From NCBI RefSeq assembly GCF_014641615.1, contig NZ_BMIB01000004.1:310001-374000 (forward strand): a DNA stretch of 64,000 nt, written 5' to 3'. Position numbers and translations under genes: made by a program. This DNA is from Filimonas zeae. GTDB lineage: Bacteria > Bacteroidota > Bacteroidia > Chitinophagales > Chitinophagaceae. The notes beneath the pieces are model-generated. The model saw only the letters and a list, made by a program, of their open reading frames with translations. It made no database searches and was not told the origin of the DNA. Below, in pieces: positions 43,984 to 53,845 of the stretch. The stretch's first letter is position 1. The number at the start of each line of letters is the position of its first letter.

Positions 43984-44454
43984 ATGGAACAGTCGCAGTT
44001 TTTACAACTGGTAAATGAGCACCAGGGCATTATTCACAAAATATGCCGGCTTTACCGCAACAGCCGGGAAGACAGGGAAGATCTGTTTCAGGAGATTGTA
44101 TTTCAGCTCTGGAAATCGGCACCGGGCTTTGGCGGCAGGGCGCAATTCAGCACCTGGCTGTACCGTGTAGCCTTAAGTACCGCACTGGCAGGTTATCGCA
44201 AAAAGGCCATTCCGGTTATATATATGGAGGCCCTGCCTGAGCAGCAGGCTGATAATACACCACGGGATGAACAACAGCAACAGCTGTGGCAGGCGCTTAC
44301 CAAACTGCCAGATGCCGACAAAGCTATTATTGCCCTATACCTGGAAAACCTCAGCTACCAGGAAATAGCGGACATACTGGGCATTACTCACAGCAACGTA
44401 GGGGTAAAGCTGAACCGCGCCAAAAGCCGTTTACAACAACTTTTAAAACAATAA
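43984..44454 (+). CDS. ECF-type RNA polymerase sigma factor
   Basis: Sigma-70 family group 4 factor of 156 residues from ATG 43984 (a TTG at 43978 is in frame). Region 2 covers about 12-80 (YRNSREDREDLFQEIVFQLWKSAP, FSTWLYRVALSTAL), and region 4 covers about 100-150 (LPDADKAIIALYLENLSYQEIADILGITHSNVGVKLNRAKSRL). It is followed after 4 bp by a membrane protein that is probably its anti-sigma factor. Regulon unknown. Confidence 0.93.
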   Translation: MEQSQFLQLVNEHQGIIHKICRLYRNSREDREDLFQEIVFQLWKSAPGFGGRAQFSTWLYRVALSTALAGYRKKAIPVIYMEALPEQQADNTPRDEQQQQLWQALTKLPDADKAIIALYLENLSYQEIADILGITHSNVGVKLNRAKSRLQQLLKQ

Positions 44455-44458
44455 TATT

Positions 44459-45010
44459 ATGAATGAACAACAACTAAAAGCCGCATGGCAGGGGGCAGCC
44501 ACCAGCCAGCAATCAACGGAAGCATTACACAACATGCTACAGGAAGGCAAACACCCTGTACTGAAACGCATGCGTAAACAGCTACTGATAGAACTGGCAG
44601 GATTCAGCGCTTTTCTGGTGGTGTACTACGATTTTTTTGATGGTAACCGTAAACCGCTATATGCCAACCTGCTGCTGGTAGCAGGTGTGGTATTGGTACT
44701 GCTGCACAACCTGTGGGGTTACCTGCTGACCCGTAAAAAACTAACTGCGGGGAATGTAACGGTTACACTACAGCAACATGCACACAGCCTGCGTAACTGG
44801 GCCGTTACCGCTGTAACGTGCCGTATAGCTGCCTTTGTATGCATATTACTGTTCTTTACTTCCGTTATCACCCTTACCCAGGCAAAACTATGGTTGCTGG
44901 CAGGCGCAGTAGCGGTTGCCGTTGTACAGATTCTATTACTGGCGCTTTTATGGGCCAACAGAATAAAAGCCATACAATCGGTAATCAACGATTTCCGGCA
45001 TGCAGCATAA
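44459..45010 (+). CDS. Membrane protein, probable anti-sigma factor
   Basis: 183 residues: a short cytosolic N-terminus (LKAAWQGAATSQQSTEALHNML) of the kind that binds sigma factors, then four hydrophobic segments (about 44-60, 66-84, 115-140, 147-168). It sits 4 bp behind the ECF sigma gene, which is the main support. It lacks the zinc-binding H-C-C motif of ZAS anti-sigmas and a SusC-type FecR domain. Confidence 0.75.
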   Translation: MNEQQLKAAWQGAATSQQSTEALHNMLQEGKHPVLKRMRKQLLIELAGFSAFLVVYYDFFDGNRKPLYANLLLVAGVVLVLLHNLWGYLLTRKKLTAGNVTVTLQQHAHSLRNWAVTAVTCRIAAFVCILLFFTSVITLTQAKLWLLAGAVAVAVVQILLLALLWANRIKAIQSVINDFRHAA

Positions 45011-45105
45011 CTAACAGGCTATCCAGCGCCCTGGGGCAGTAACCATTTTGACAGAAGAGCACCATCCCGGCAACACACTCTGCCCCTTTGAGGTACCAGA
45101 CACGC

Positions 45106-45185
45106 TTTTGCAAGCCCATGTTTGAATTTTGCAAGTATCGGTTTGAATGCTGCTACAAACAGGGCTTCACGCCGCACTAGCTTTG
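45106..45185 (+). promoter_or_regulatory. 21-bp direct repeat and -7 box before the SDR gene
   Basis: Two adjacent 21-bp units (45106-45126 and 45127-45147), each TTTTGCAAG-N5-GTTTGAA, identical at 16 of 21 positions with all differences in the central five bases. A TAGCTTTG -7 box follows at 45178-45185. Direct repeats one 21-bp step apart, ending about 30 bp before the -7 box, are the classic site of AraC/XylS activators. Confidence 0.65.
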
Positions 45186-45209
45186 TGTTATCAAACAAAA
45201 ACAAAAGCT

Positions 45210-46052
45210 ATGAACAAGCAAATATGGTTAGTAACAGGCGCCTCTAAAGGTTTAGGAGCTGTACTGGTAAAAAGATTACTGAGTGAAGGCTACAAAGTAG
45301 CCGCCACCTCCAGAAGCATTGCCGACCTGGAAAAAGCAGTAAGCATTAAAACAGAACAATTTCTGCCGTTAAGCATGAACCTGACCGATGAAGCAAGCGT
45401 TAAAGCAGCCATCGATGCTGCCGTTGCACACTTTGGCGGGGTAGATGTAATTGTAAACAATGCCGGTTACGGCATCATCGGCTCGCTGGAAGAAACTTCC
45501 GATGCAGAAGCGCGCAAAAACTTTGATGTAAATGTATTCGGCTCACTCAACGTTATCCGGGCAGCATTACCTTATATGCGTGACCAACGTTCGGGCCACG
45601 TGTTAAATATTGCCTCCATTGGTGGCTTTACAGGCGCCTTCCCCGGCTTTAGCATTTACTGCGCCGCCAAGTTTGCGGTACACGGTTTTACCGAATCGCT
45701 GGCTACTGAATTAAAGCCTTTTGGTATTGATACCACGGTAGTATCACCCGGTTATTTCCGCACCAATTTTCTGGATGCCGGTTCTATAGCCGTGGCAGCA
45801 AAAGAAATAGCAGGCTACGATAATGTAAGAGAAGTACAACATGCGCACCAGCACAATATCAACAACAACCAGGAGGGTGATCCTGAAAAAGCAGCGGCTG
45901 TAATGATAGCTACCGCTAATATGCAAAACCCACCGGTTCATTTATTCCTGGGTCAGGATGCTTATAATATGGCCGATGTTAAGATACAATCTGTACAAAA
46001 AGATCTGGCTGTAATGAAAGAACTGGCTACGGCTACCGCATTTGATAAGTAA
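45210..46052 (+). CDS. Short-chain dehydrogenase/reductase
   Basis: NAD(P)-dependent oxidoreductase of 280 residues from ATG 45210. Cofactor loop VTGASKGLGAVL, NNAGYGIIG, catalytic Ser in LNIASIGGFTG and YxxxK in YCAAKFAVHG. It belongs to the SDR group often annotated as an oxidoreductase induced in AraC-controlled single-gene units. The in-frame extension upstream to 45147 lies in the promoter and is rejected. The 21-bp direct repeats upstream suggest an activator; the gene ends at a strong terminator. Confidence 0.92.
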   Translation: MNKQIWLVTGASKGLGAVLVKRLLSEGYKVAATSRSIADLEKAVSIKTEQFLPLSMNLTDEASVKAAIDAAVAHFGGVDVIVNNAGYGIIGSLEETSDAEARKNFDVNVFGSLNVIRAALPYMRDQRSGHVLNIASIGGFTGAFPGFSIYCAAKFAVHGFTESLATELKPFGIDTTVVSPGYFRTNFLDAGSIAVAAKEIAGYDNVREVQHAHQHNINNNQEGDPEKAAAVMIATANMQNPPVHLFLGQDAYNMADVKIQSVQKDLAVMKELATATAFDK

Positions 46053-46084
46053 GCGCAGCAGGCAGCAATACCTGTATGCAAAAA

Positions 46085-46144
46085 GGCGTTAAGAAACGCC
46101 CCCCTTAAAAGGAGGATACCACTGACAGGTATCCTCTTTTTTTT
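46085..46144 (+). terminator. Tandem hairpins ending the SDR transcript
   Basis: First hairpin GGCGTT-AAGA-AACGCC (46085-46100). Then an intrinsic terminator GAGGATACC (46112-46120) with GGTATCCTC (46128-46136), followed by eight T. Confidence 0.9.
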
Positions 46145-46317
46145 ATGTTATCAGCTTACAGGTTTTACATATATATCCCTCATTATATATATTTTCGCGG
46201 CGTTAAACCTAAACCTTAACCAGATTAACAAAAAAACGCAACCTATTAAGTAGTCCATGCGCTTTTCCCCTCGGCGCGTTTCATTATCAAACAACCCGTA
46301 ATTCCGCAAGACAGATT

Positions 46318-49300
46318 ATGATCAGACATTTCAGGCGATGCAAGCGCCTTATCTTGCTATGCGCACTCGTGTGCCTGCACGTGATTACCCGTGCACAGGC
46401 ACCGGTTTTTGTTCCGGACTCAGTCTATACCACCTATTGCAGCAGTATAGGTCAGTTAGATGTTTCCAAATTTTTAAAGGGCAGTGATGCCAATAGCGGA
46501 CAAACACTTACGTGGACGGTTAAAACTGCTCCGTCTCATGGCACGTTAAGTGGCTTTCCCTTTTCTACCACCAGTAACGGAGGCCTTATTACCCCCAAAG
46601 GCCTTACCCTGCATCCCAATGGCAACTACGCAGGCACAGATACCTTTACGGTAAAGCTGAGCGATGGCACAAGTACGGATGAAATTACCATTCACCTGAC
46701 TGCACTTGCTTCACCTGTGTTAGATACCATTGCGGGCAGAAGAACCCTGTGCGAATACAGCATGGCACGCTTAACCTGCAGCCCTGCCGGCGGAGTATGG
46801 GCCAGCAGCAACACCAGCATTGCTACTATTGATGCTAAGGGCGGTGATGCTATGGCATTGAAACCCGGCGTATCCATCATCTCTTACACTTACAGCAATG
46901 GTACCTGTGCCAGCAGTACTACAATTCCCTTTACTGTACTGGCCTACCCCGACCCGAGCGCTATTCTGGGCCCTGACGGGGTTTGTACCGGTAATACGAT
47001 TCAACTTGGCAATACAGTATCCGGTGGCAAATGGAATACATCCGACTCATCCATTGCCATTGTAGACGCGAATGGCCTGTTAAAAGGTATTGCACCAGGT
47101 ACCGCCACTATCCGGTATACCGTTACCAACGGTACCTGTAATATTACCCCCAGCAAATCTATTACCGTAGGTACACCTCCTGTGTTTACTGCCACTACGG
47201 GCGACAGCACACTTTGCGTGGGCACTACTTCTCAGTTAGCGAATACTACCACAGGTGGTACATGGGCCAGCAGCAATACTACCGTTGCCACCATCAGCAA
47301 CAGCGGCCTGGTATCTGCACTGGCACCGGGCACCAGCACCATCTCTTACAGCTATGGCAGCGGCTGTACAACTACTGCTAAAATTACCCTGCGTGTAAAT
47401 AACTTTACACCTACCGGTGCTATTACAGGCGATACCGCCATCTGTTCAGGCAGCACTTCGCAGTTCAGGAGCGTAAACCCCGGTGGCATATGGGGCTCCA
47501 TTTCCAAAGGCGGCAGAGCATCTGTAAACCCCACACAAGGTAGCGTGTATGGCGGCAACCAGGGGTTGGCTCAGGTATACTACACACTCAGCAATACAGG
47601 CTGTAGTGATACCAGCTTTTTTGACATTAAAATTAAAGACTACGCTATTAAATTCGAATCCTTCTCCTGGTCGGGCTATACCTGTACGGGCGGCCTGGTT
47701 ACCATAAACACCACCAGCAACCCAAGCGGTTACTGGCTCAGCAGCGACACCACGCTTGCTACCGTAAACCTGACCGGCGTACCTGCGCAGGTAAGAGCAA
47801 AGAACAAACCCGGCATAGTACAGATTACCTACAACTATGATGTGCCCGGAAAAGCTTGTGTAGCACGCAGTCCGCATGATATTGAAGTGTTGGAAAAACC
47901 AGGACAGATATCCGGCGTTCCCACAAACGCCACCCTATGCACAGGCACTACCCTGTGGTCGGCAGTTAAAGGAACCGGATATACCAAACTTACTGTATCA
48001 GACAGTTCCATAGCAACATTACAGGATAACGGCTATTATCTGGCGAAAAAGCCAGGCACCTGTTCCTTCGTTTATACTTATGCCAACAAAACCTGTCAGA
48101 CAATTATAGTTACCACTATTACCGTAAAAGCCGTTCCTGTATTAGGCACGCTTACCGGTGCAGCTACGTTGTGCACAGGTAATACTACTACGTTAAAAGA
48201 CGCTATGACCGGAGGCCGCTGGTTTACCAGCAATGCCACGTCAGCATCTATAGACAGTGTTACCGGTGTTATTACTGCCCTTAAAGCAGGCAGCACCACC
48301 ATCAGACATATTTACAATAACGGCACCTGTGCTGATACTTCGTCTAAAACTATTTCCATAGCTACCACACCTGCGATTGCCCCTATTGCGGGTAGCAACC
48401 GGTTGTGTACCGGTACACGGAGTACTTATACCGACTCTATACCAGGCGGCAGATGGAGCAGCAGCAATTCTGCTGTATTTACCGTAGATTCATTGGGAGT
48501 AGTAACAGCCGTTTCGGCAGGTACCGCAACACTTTCCTATGTAACTACCAACGGCAGCTGTACCAGCACAGCTACCAAATCAATTTTTGTAAGCACTACA
48601 CCAGATATTGCACCTGTTACGGGCAACAACGCGGTTTGTCCGGGTACCAATCTTCAACTGTATAGCACAACGGCCACCATAACCTGGTCGGTTGATAGCA
48701 GCAGGCTGGCCTATATAAGCAATGCAGGCTTACTGCAGGCCATGAACCCGGGCAAGGTAACCGTACGTGCCAGAATAGCCAATTCCAACTGCGTAAACTA
48801 TGCATACAAAGAAGTAATTATTTATCCGTTTGCCGACACGCCGGTAATTACATCGGTAAGTAAGGCTACTTTCTGCTCAGGCGATAGCACCAGACTTACG
48901 GCTTCTGCCGCCAGCAGCTATCAGTGGCTGAACTATGGCCAGCCCATAGCTGGTGCTAACGCAGCCAGCTATATCACCCGCTCTGGTGGCACCTATTCCG
49001 TAGAGGCCACCAATACTAATGGTTGCAAAGCCAGATCAACCACAGTAAGTATTACCGTTAATGCTGTACCTGCTGTACGCCCCATTACCGGCGACACAGT
49101 TGTTTGTATGGGTATGCTGAGAAAAATTAACGGCCGCCCTATAGGTGGCACCTGGTACAGCAGCAATACCAGCGTGGCAACGATTGACTCAGAGGGCATT
49201 ATCACCAGCATTAAGCCGGGTGTTACTACTATGAGTTACACTATCAGCAATGGCTATTGCAGCGCTACCGCCAGCACAAGTGTTACCGTAAGGGCATTAC

Positions 49301-51210
49301 CAGAGGTACAGCCTGTTACCGGAGATACTATGATATGTTTACGCAGCGCCGGACGCCTGTATAACGCAACTGCAGGAGGCAACTGGTTCTCAGGCAATAC
49401 CAATATTGTAAACTTTAGCGACAGTGGCAGAATATGGGGCTGGCAGGCAGGTACCACCACCGTACGTTATGAAATAAACGACGGCTACTGTTATAATACC
49501 GCCATCAAAAATGTAACCGTAATGGCTTTACCGGATGCACCGGTTATTGCTGCCAGAGACTCCGGTGTACTATGTAGGGCGGGCGACAGCATAATACTGC
49601 AATCTTCCGCTGCCGTTAACCAGTGGTTACTGAACGGAACAGCTATTACAGGTGCTACCCAAAACACGTATGTTGTTAAAAACGGAGGCTACTATTCCAC
49701 TCAAACTACCAGCCAATATGGCTGCACCTCAAAGTCTGATGCTTTAGAAATCACCTTCCGGGCACTTCCTGCCAACAGCAGCATTACAGGTACCACCAGA
49801 TTGTGCGCAGGCAGTACTGCACAGTTACTCAATGCCACTAAAGGGGGCATATGGAGCATCAGCGATAAAGCCATAGCTATCATTAATGATACTACAGGCG
49901 TAATAGAAGGTGTGAAAAAGGGTACGGCAATAGTTACCTATACCACCCGCAACAATTATTGCACATCGCCGGTAAGCACCACGGTTACCATTGGCGATAT
50001 GCCCGCCGTTATGCCTATTACCGGTAACACCACTTTGTGCGTAAACGCCACCACACAGCTTGCCAACGCAGCAGGCAACGGCAGCTGGATAAGCAGCGAC
50101 AGCAGCATTGCTGTAATTAATGCAACCGGTGTGGTAACAGGTGTAAAAGCAGGCACTGCCAGCATCAGCTATACTACCGCAAATGAATTCTGTAGTAATA
50201 CCACCGCTGCACGTATTATAGTGAATGCTTTACCGGCCACACCTGTAATTGCTGCAAAGGGCAATACCGCGTTTTGTTCCGGCGATAGTGTTGTACTCAC
50301 TTCTTCCGCCACAACGGGCAACCAGTGGCTGTTGAACGGTGCCGCCATTACCACTGGTACCGGCACACAATTTACAGCACGCACAGCGGGCAATTACAGC
50401 GTAAAGCATACCAACGCCAACGGCTGCACAGCTGTATCTGCACCGGCAGCAATTGCTTTACTGGCAGCGCCTGAAACCAATGTAACAGCAGGCGGCGCAC
50501 TCAGTATCTGCGCGGGCGATACCGTATCATTAACCGCTGCTGCCACCTCCGGCACCCAATGGTTTAAAAACAACACCGCAATAACAGGCGCCACTGCTAC
50601 TGTTTTGCAGATTACTAGCGCAGGCGATTATCAGCTGCAGGTAACCGGCACCAATGGCTGCAAAGCAGTTTCTCAGATATATACAGTAGCAGTTAACCCT
50701 ATACCGGTTATTAACATCAGCAGCAGCGCAGGCAGCAGCATTACCAAAGGCAGCACCACACAATTGACTGTTACCAGTAGCGAAAGTATTGGCACTGTAA
50801 GCTGGACACCTGCCGCCACAGTTAACTTCCCGGCCTCAGCCAGTGTTACGGTTAATCCACAGGAAACCACACTGTATACCGTTCGCGTAAGCAGTGTAGC
50901 CGGCTGTAATGCTTCAGATACCATTACTATAGCGGTAGTGCCTGTTCAGCAATTCTCCGGGCGGATTATTATTACTCCTGACGGCGATGGAATCAACGAT
51001 ATGTTCAGCATTGAAAACGTGTCATCCTATGCTGATAACGAGTTACGCATTTACGACCGTTCCGGTAAGCTGGTATTTGAAAAACGTAACTACGATAACA
51101 AATGGGGCGGCACCTCAGGGCAAAACCTGCTTACTGCTGACACCTATTTCTTCGTATTCAGCTCACAAGGCAAAATCATTAAAAAAGGTTCTGTTACCAT
51201 TGTACGTTAA
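46318..51210 (+). CDS. Giant secreted Ig-repeat adhesin with type IX (type B) C-terminus
   Basis: 1630 residues. After the signal peptide (to about 27) comes a cadherin-like domain (about 28-125), then about 18 modules of 75-85 residues. Most are Big_2/PKD-like with the pattern ITGxxxLCxG ... GGxWxSSNxxVAxI ... GTxTIxYxxxNGxC; four are Ig-like with QWLxNG in place of the GGxW strand. Most modules carry one Cys near the start and one near the end. The last about 85 residues (IIITPDGDGINDMFSIEN to GSVTIVR) are the gliding-motility-type C-terminal sorting domain. Such proteins are exported by the T9SS and anchored with a PorP/SprF protein, which is encoded next. Confidence 0.93.
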   Translation: MIRHFRRCKRLILLCALVCLHVITRAQAPVFVPDSVYTTYCSSIGQLDVSKFLKGSDANSGQTLTWTVKTAPSHGTLSGFPFSTTSNGGLITPKGLTLHPNGNYAGTDTFTVKLSDGTSTDEITIHLTALASPVLDTIAGRRTLCEYSMARLTCSPAGGVWASSNTSIATIDAKGGDAMALKPGVSIISYTYSNGTCASSTTIPFTVLAYPDPSAILGPDGVCTGNTIQLGNTVSGGKWNTSDSSIAIVDANGLLKGIAPGTATIRYTVTNGTCNITPSKSITVGTPPVFTATTGDSTLCVGTTSQLANTTTGGTWASSNTTVATISNSGLVSALAPGTSTISYSYGSGCTTTAKITLRVNNFTPTGAITGDTAICSGSTSQFRSVNPGGIWGSISKGGRASVNPTQGSVYGGNQGLAQVYYTLSNTGCSDTSFFDIKIKDYAIKFESFSWSGYTCTGGLVTINTTSNPSGYWLSSDTTLATVNLTGVPAQVRAKNKPGIVQITYNYDVPGKACVARSPHDIEVLEKPGQISGVPTNATLCTGTTLWSAVKGTGYTKLTVSDSSIATLQDNGYYLAKKPGTCSFVYTYANKTCQTIIVTTITVKAVPVLGTLTGAATLCTGNTTTLKDAMTGGRWFTSNATSASIDSVTGVITALKAGSTTIRHIYNNGTCADTSSKTISIATTPAIAPIAGSNRLCTGTRSTYTDSIPGGRWSSSNSAVFTVDSLGVVTAVSAGTATLSYVTTNGSCTSTATKSIFVSTTPDIAPVTGNNAVCPGTNLQLYSTTATITWSVDSSRLAYISNAGLLQAMNPGKVTVRARIANSNCVNYAYKEVIIYPFADTPVITSVSKATFCSGDSTRLTASAASSYQWLNYGQPIAGANAASYITRSGGTYSVEATNTNGCKARSTTVSITVNAVPAVRPITGDTVVCMGMLRKINGRPIGGTWYSSNTSVATIDSEGIITSIKPGVTTMSYTISNGYCSATASTSVTVRALPEVQPVTGDTMICLRSAGRLYNATAGGNWFSGNTNIVNFSDSGRIWGWQAGTTTVRYEINDGYCYNTAIKNVTVMALPDAPVIAARDSGVLCRAGDSIILQSSAAVNQWLLNGTAITGATQNTYVVKNGGYYSTQTTSQYGCTSKSDALEITFRALPANSSITGTTRLCAGSTAQLLNATKGGIWSISDKAIAIINDTTGVIEGVKKGTAIVTYTTRNNYCTSPVSTTVTIGDMPAVMPITGNTTLCVNATTQLANAAGNGSWISSDSSIAVINATGVVTGVKAGTASISYTTANEFCSNTTAARIIVNALPATPVIAAKGNTAFCSGDSVVLTSSATTGNQWLLNGAAITTGTGTQFTARTAGNYSVKHTNANGCTAVSAPAAIALLAAPETNVTAGGALSICAGDTVSLTAAATSGTQWFKNNTAITGATATVLQITSAGDYQLQVTGTNGCKAVSQIYTVAVNPIPVINISSSAGSSITKGSTTQLTVTSSESIGTVSWTPAATVNFPASASVTVNPQETTLYTVRVSSVAGCNASDTITIAVVPVQQFSGRIIITPDGDGINDMFSIENVSSYADNELRIYDRSGKLVFEKRNYDNKWGGTSGQNLLTADTYFFVFSSQGKIIKKGSVTIVR

Positions 51211-51233
51211 CAGAAAACACATAGCAATCAGTT

Positions 51234-52118
51234 ATGAAAAAGTATATTACATTTTTACTGTTCCTCTGCGGCACCCAATGGGTGCCCGTAGCGGCACAGC
51301 AGGCATCCAACGTACCGGTTGCCCGCTTTTACCGGAATAACTATCTGGCAAACCCTGCCTATGCGGGCAGCCGGGAAAACGCTTTCTTTTACGGACTGGT
51401 AAACCACAGCTGGATTGGTTTTGAAGGCGCACCTACTTTAACGCAGTTTACAGCGGACCTGCCTTTTGCCGCGCATTCCGGCGCGGGTATTCAGTTTGCG
51501 TCTGACAAAAGCGGTGTACTAAAACGCACGTTGGCCAAACTCAGCTATGCTTACAAAATAAAGCTGGGAGAAAACAAACATCAGCTGAAACTGGGTTTTT
51601 CATTAACGGGCTATCGCCAGCAGCTGGATAATGCTGTTATTACTTCCGGCGGTTTATACGACCCTTCTGCCAAAGCCTTTAACGACAAAGGCTGGCAGAT
51701 GGACGGAGACTTTGGCGCTGTTTACCAGAACAACGGCTTTTCATTCAGCGCAGCTGCTTTTAACCTGCGCAAATGGCTGAACAATAAGGAAAACGAAAAA
51801 GCAACCAATCTGGAAACCCTGAACCTGATGACCAGTTACACCCTTACCACCGGCGAAAAGATAGCAATCAAACCCCTGCTTTCTGCGCGCTTCTTCAGCG
51901 AGGAGAGCTGGATATTTGGCGCCGGTGCTCAGGCTGTGTATAGCGAGCTGGTGCATGTAAGCGCCATATGGCAGCATTCCGGCAGCATCAGCAGCACGGT
52001 AGGACTGATGTTGCATAATATAGGTGAAGCCAACTTTACTTATGTATCCAATACCAGACAAGGCCAGGGTAACCAATATGAAATAGGACTGGGTGTATCC
52101 TTTTCCGGAAAAAAATAG
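51234..52118 (+). CDS. PorP/SprF-family type IX secretion membrane protein
   Basis: Outer-membrane beta-barrel of 294 residues with signal peptide ending VAAQQ. It has the family opening RFYRNNYLANPAYAGSRENAFFYGLVNHSWIGFEGAPTLTQF and ends with an aromatic-containing strand. PorP/SprF proteins help type-B T9SS cargo reach or stay on the surface and are nearly always encoded right after their adhesin, as here (23 bp gap). Confidence 0.93.
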   Translation: MKKYITFLLFLCGTQWVPVAAQQASNVPVARFYRNNYLANPAYAGSRENAFFYGLVNHSWIGFEGAPTLTQFTADLPFAAHSGAGIQFASDKSGVLKRTLAKLSYAYKIKLGENKHQLKLGFSLTGYRQQLDNAVITSGGLYDPSAKAFNDKGWQMDGDFGAVYQNNGFSFSAAAFNLRKWLNNKENEKATNLETLNLMTSYTLTTGEKIAIKPLLSARFFSEESWIFGAGAQAVYSELVHVSAIWQHSGSISSTVGLMLHNIGEANFTYVSNTRQGQGNQYEIGLGVSFSGKK

Positions 52119-52142
52119 TTCCCTTCCCCCGGCCCATAAAAG

Positions 52143-52176
52143 GAGCTGTATCTTATGATACGGCTCTTTCTTTTTA
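52143..52176 (+). terminator. Intrinsic terminator after porP
   Basis: GAGCTGTATC (52143-52152) pairs with GATACGGCTC (52157-52166), one G-T pair, 4-base loop, then TTTCTTTTT. Confidence 0.88.
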
Positions 52177-52351
52177 GGACAAACGGCTATACAATTTCTA
52201 CAGTAAATATGGAAAACCAATTTCGTGACAGCAAAACCAACAATTAACACCTTTTTGCATACGATACAACTTATTGTTAAACTGGATTACCGGCTACCGT
52301 TCCTATTCAAATGCATATATTTTAGCACCCGAATCATTAACCAAAAAAGTT

Positions 52352-52987
52352 ATGAAAAAAACTCTACTCTTATCAGCAGTAGCATTGTGTACTGCACTCG
52401 CCGCATCGGCACAAATCAGTAAAGGATCGTCGTATCTGGGTGGCAATGCAGGCTTCAGAATGTCCACTACCAGGCCAGACAACGGCGACAAAACCACACT
52501 AACTCTATTTAACCTGAGCCCTTCAATGGGTTTCGCTTACAAAGAAAACCGGGTATGGGGATTGCTGCTTTCTTATGGAAACAGTACTTCAAAAACAGGC
52601 AACGACAAATACAGTTCAAACAGCTATGGCATTGGAGCTTTTCTAAGACAGTATCAGCCATTGGGAAAAGGATGTTATCTGTTTGCTCAGGAATCTCTGG
52701 TTTTTTACTACAACAATGGGAAAAGCAACTCAGCCAACTCAAGTAAAGACAATACCTACAACACCGGCCTTTCCTTATCTCCAGGCTTTGCCTATGATAT
52801 CAGTAAAAAATTTCAATTAGAGCTTTTGCTCAACGGCCTTTTATATGCAAACTATGGCCATAATAAAGTAGAACAATCTGGCGGAGTAATACGGGAAGCC
52901 AGTAACCTGAGCGCCGGCAGCAGCTTAAGCAACCTCTCACAGGTAAACGCCATAAACATAGGAGCCCGCTTTGCATTTGGCAGATAG
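52352..52987 (+). CDS. Outer-membrane beta-barrel protein, tandem copy 1
   Basis: 211 residues from ATG 52352. Signal peptide MKKTLLLSAVALCTALAASAQ, then a short porin-like barrel with alternating strands (YLGGNAGFRM, FNLSPSMGFAYKENRVWGLLLSYG, YGIGAFLRQYQPLGKGCYLFAQESL) and the C-terminal INIGARFAFGR ending in Arg after an aromatic strand. Close paralogue of the next gene. The in-frame ORF upstream of the ATG is leader. Confidence 0.85.
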   Translation: MKKTLLLSAVALCTALAASAQISKGSSYLGGNAGFRMSTTRPDNGDKTTLTLFNLSPSMGFAYKENRVWGLLLSYGNSTSKTGNDKYSSNSYGIGAFLRQYQPLGKGCYLFAQESLVFYYNNGKSNSANSSKDNTYNTGLSLSPGFAYDISKKFQLELLLNGLLYANYGHNKVEQSGGVIREASNLSAGSSLSNLSQVNAINIGARFAFGR

Positions 52988-53049
52988 CCCTATGAAATTA
53001 TTACACATTGTTACTGATGTTATTTCTCAGAATAACTAACCAAAAAGTC

Positions 53050-53694
53050 ATGAAAAAAATATTACTCCTTTCAGCTATAGCTGCCTGTACAGCAATTTCA
53101 GTTTCCGCCCAAATCAGCAAAGGTTCAGCTTATGTTGGCGGTCTTATTAATATCAACAACACGTCCAACCAATACGGTACCGATCCGGAGGTGAAGCAGA
53201 ATAGTTTTCTTATTTCACCCAGCATCGGCTTTGCTTATGCCGAAAATAGCATGTGGGGTATTAACCTCAACTATGGTCATTCTAAAACCGAAAACACCGG
53301 CCTGAACTATGATCTCAACACATATGGCCTGGGTGTATATCTCCGTCAATACAAGCCTATGGGAAAAGGATTTTATTTCTTTGCCCAGGAAGCACTTAAT
53401 GGGAATTATACCAAAGGCACCCGTGAACTCACCAACCTGTATGATGTAAAAGAGCTTGATATTACCCTGGGAATCTCTCCCGGCTTTGCATACGACGTAA
53501 GCAAAAAGTTTCAACTGGAGATTTTATTAAACAATCTCTTCTTTGCAGATTATAGCCAATCAAGAACAACAACCCAATCAACAGCAACCCCCATTGTTAC
53601 CAAAACGAAAGAATTTGGCATAGGCAGCAATTTAAGTAGTATTGCCCAGGTAGGTTCGGTAAGTATTGGTGCACGGTTTGTGTTTGGCAGGTAA
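53050..53694 (+). CDS. Outer-membrane beta-barrel protein, tandem copy 2
   Basis: 214 residues with signal peptide MKKILLLSAIAACTAISVSAQ. It shares the plan of copy 1 (ISKGSAYVGG, LISPSIGFAYAENSMWGINLNYGHS, YGLGVYLRQYKPMGKGFYFFAQEAL, SIGARFVFGR), including the closing F-G-R. The copies diverge mostly in the predicted extracellular loops, as expected for surface-exposed barrels. Separated from copy 1 by 62 bp and ended by a shared terminator. Confidence 0.85.
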   Translation: MKKILLLSAIAACTAISVSAQISKGSAYVGGLININNTSNQYGTDPEVKQNSFLISPSIGFAYAENSMWGINLNYGHSKTENTGLNYDLNTYGLGVYLRQYKPMGKGFYFFAQEALNGNYTKGTRELTNLYDVKELDITLGISPGFAYDVSKKFQLEILLNNLFFADYSQSRTTTQSTATPIVTKTKEFGIGSNLSSIAQVGSVSIGARFVFGR

Positions 53695-53710
53695 GCTATT
53701 TAGATTCTTA

Positions 53711-53752
53711 AAAAGGCCGGAGTTTGGGTAATTAACAACACTCCGGCCTTTT
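53711..53752. terminator. Strong intrinsic terminator
   Basis: Perfect 13-bp stem AAAAGGCCGGAGT (53711-53723) with ACTCCGGCCTTTT (53740-53752); A and T runs on both sides allow action in both directions. Confidence 0.9.
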
Positions 53753-53845
53753 ATTATCCTATCTGCCAACAACCTAAAAGAAGTTCAAAAAAGAGCAGTG
53801 GCACAATAATCAATCCATCTGTTCAGGGTTTAAAAAAAAGGCCAT

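Noticed and set aside
51741..52250. 169-codon minus-strand ORF over the porP gene
   Set aside because: Lies antisense to a clear PorP/SprF gene and its terminator; a shadow frame.
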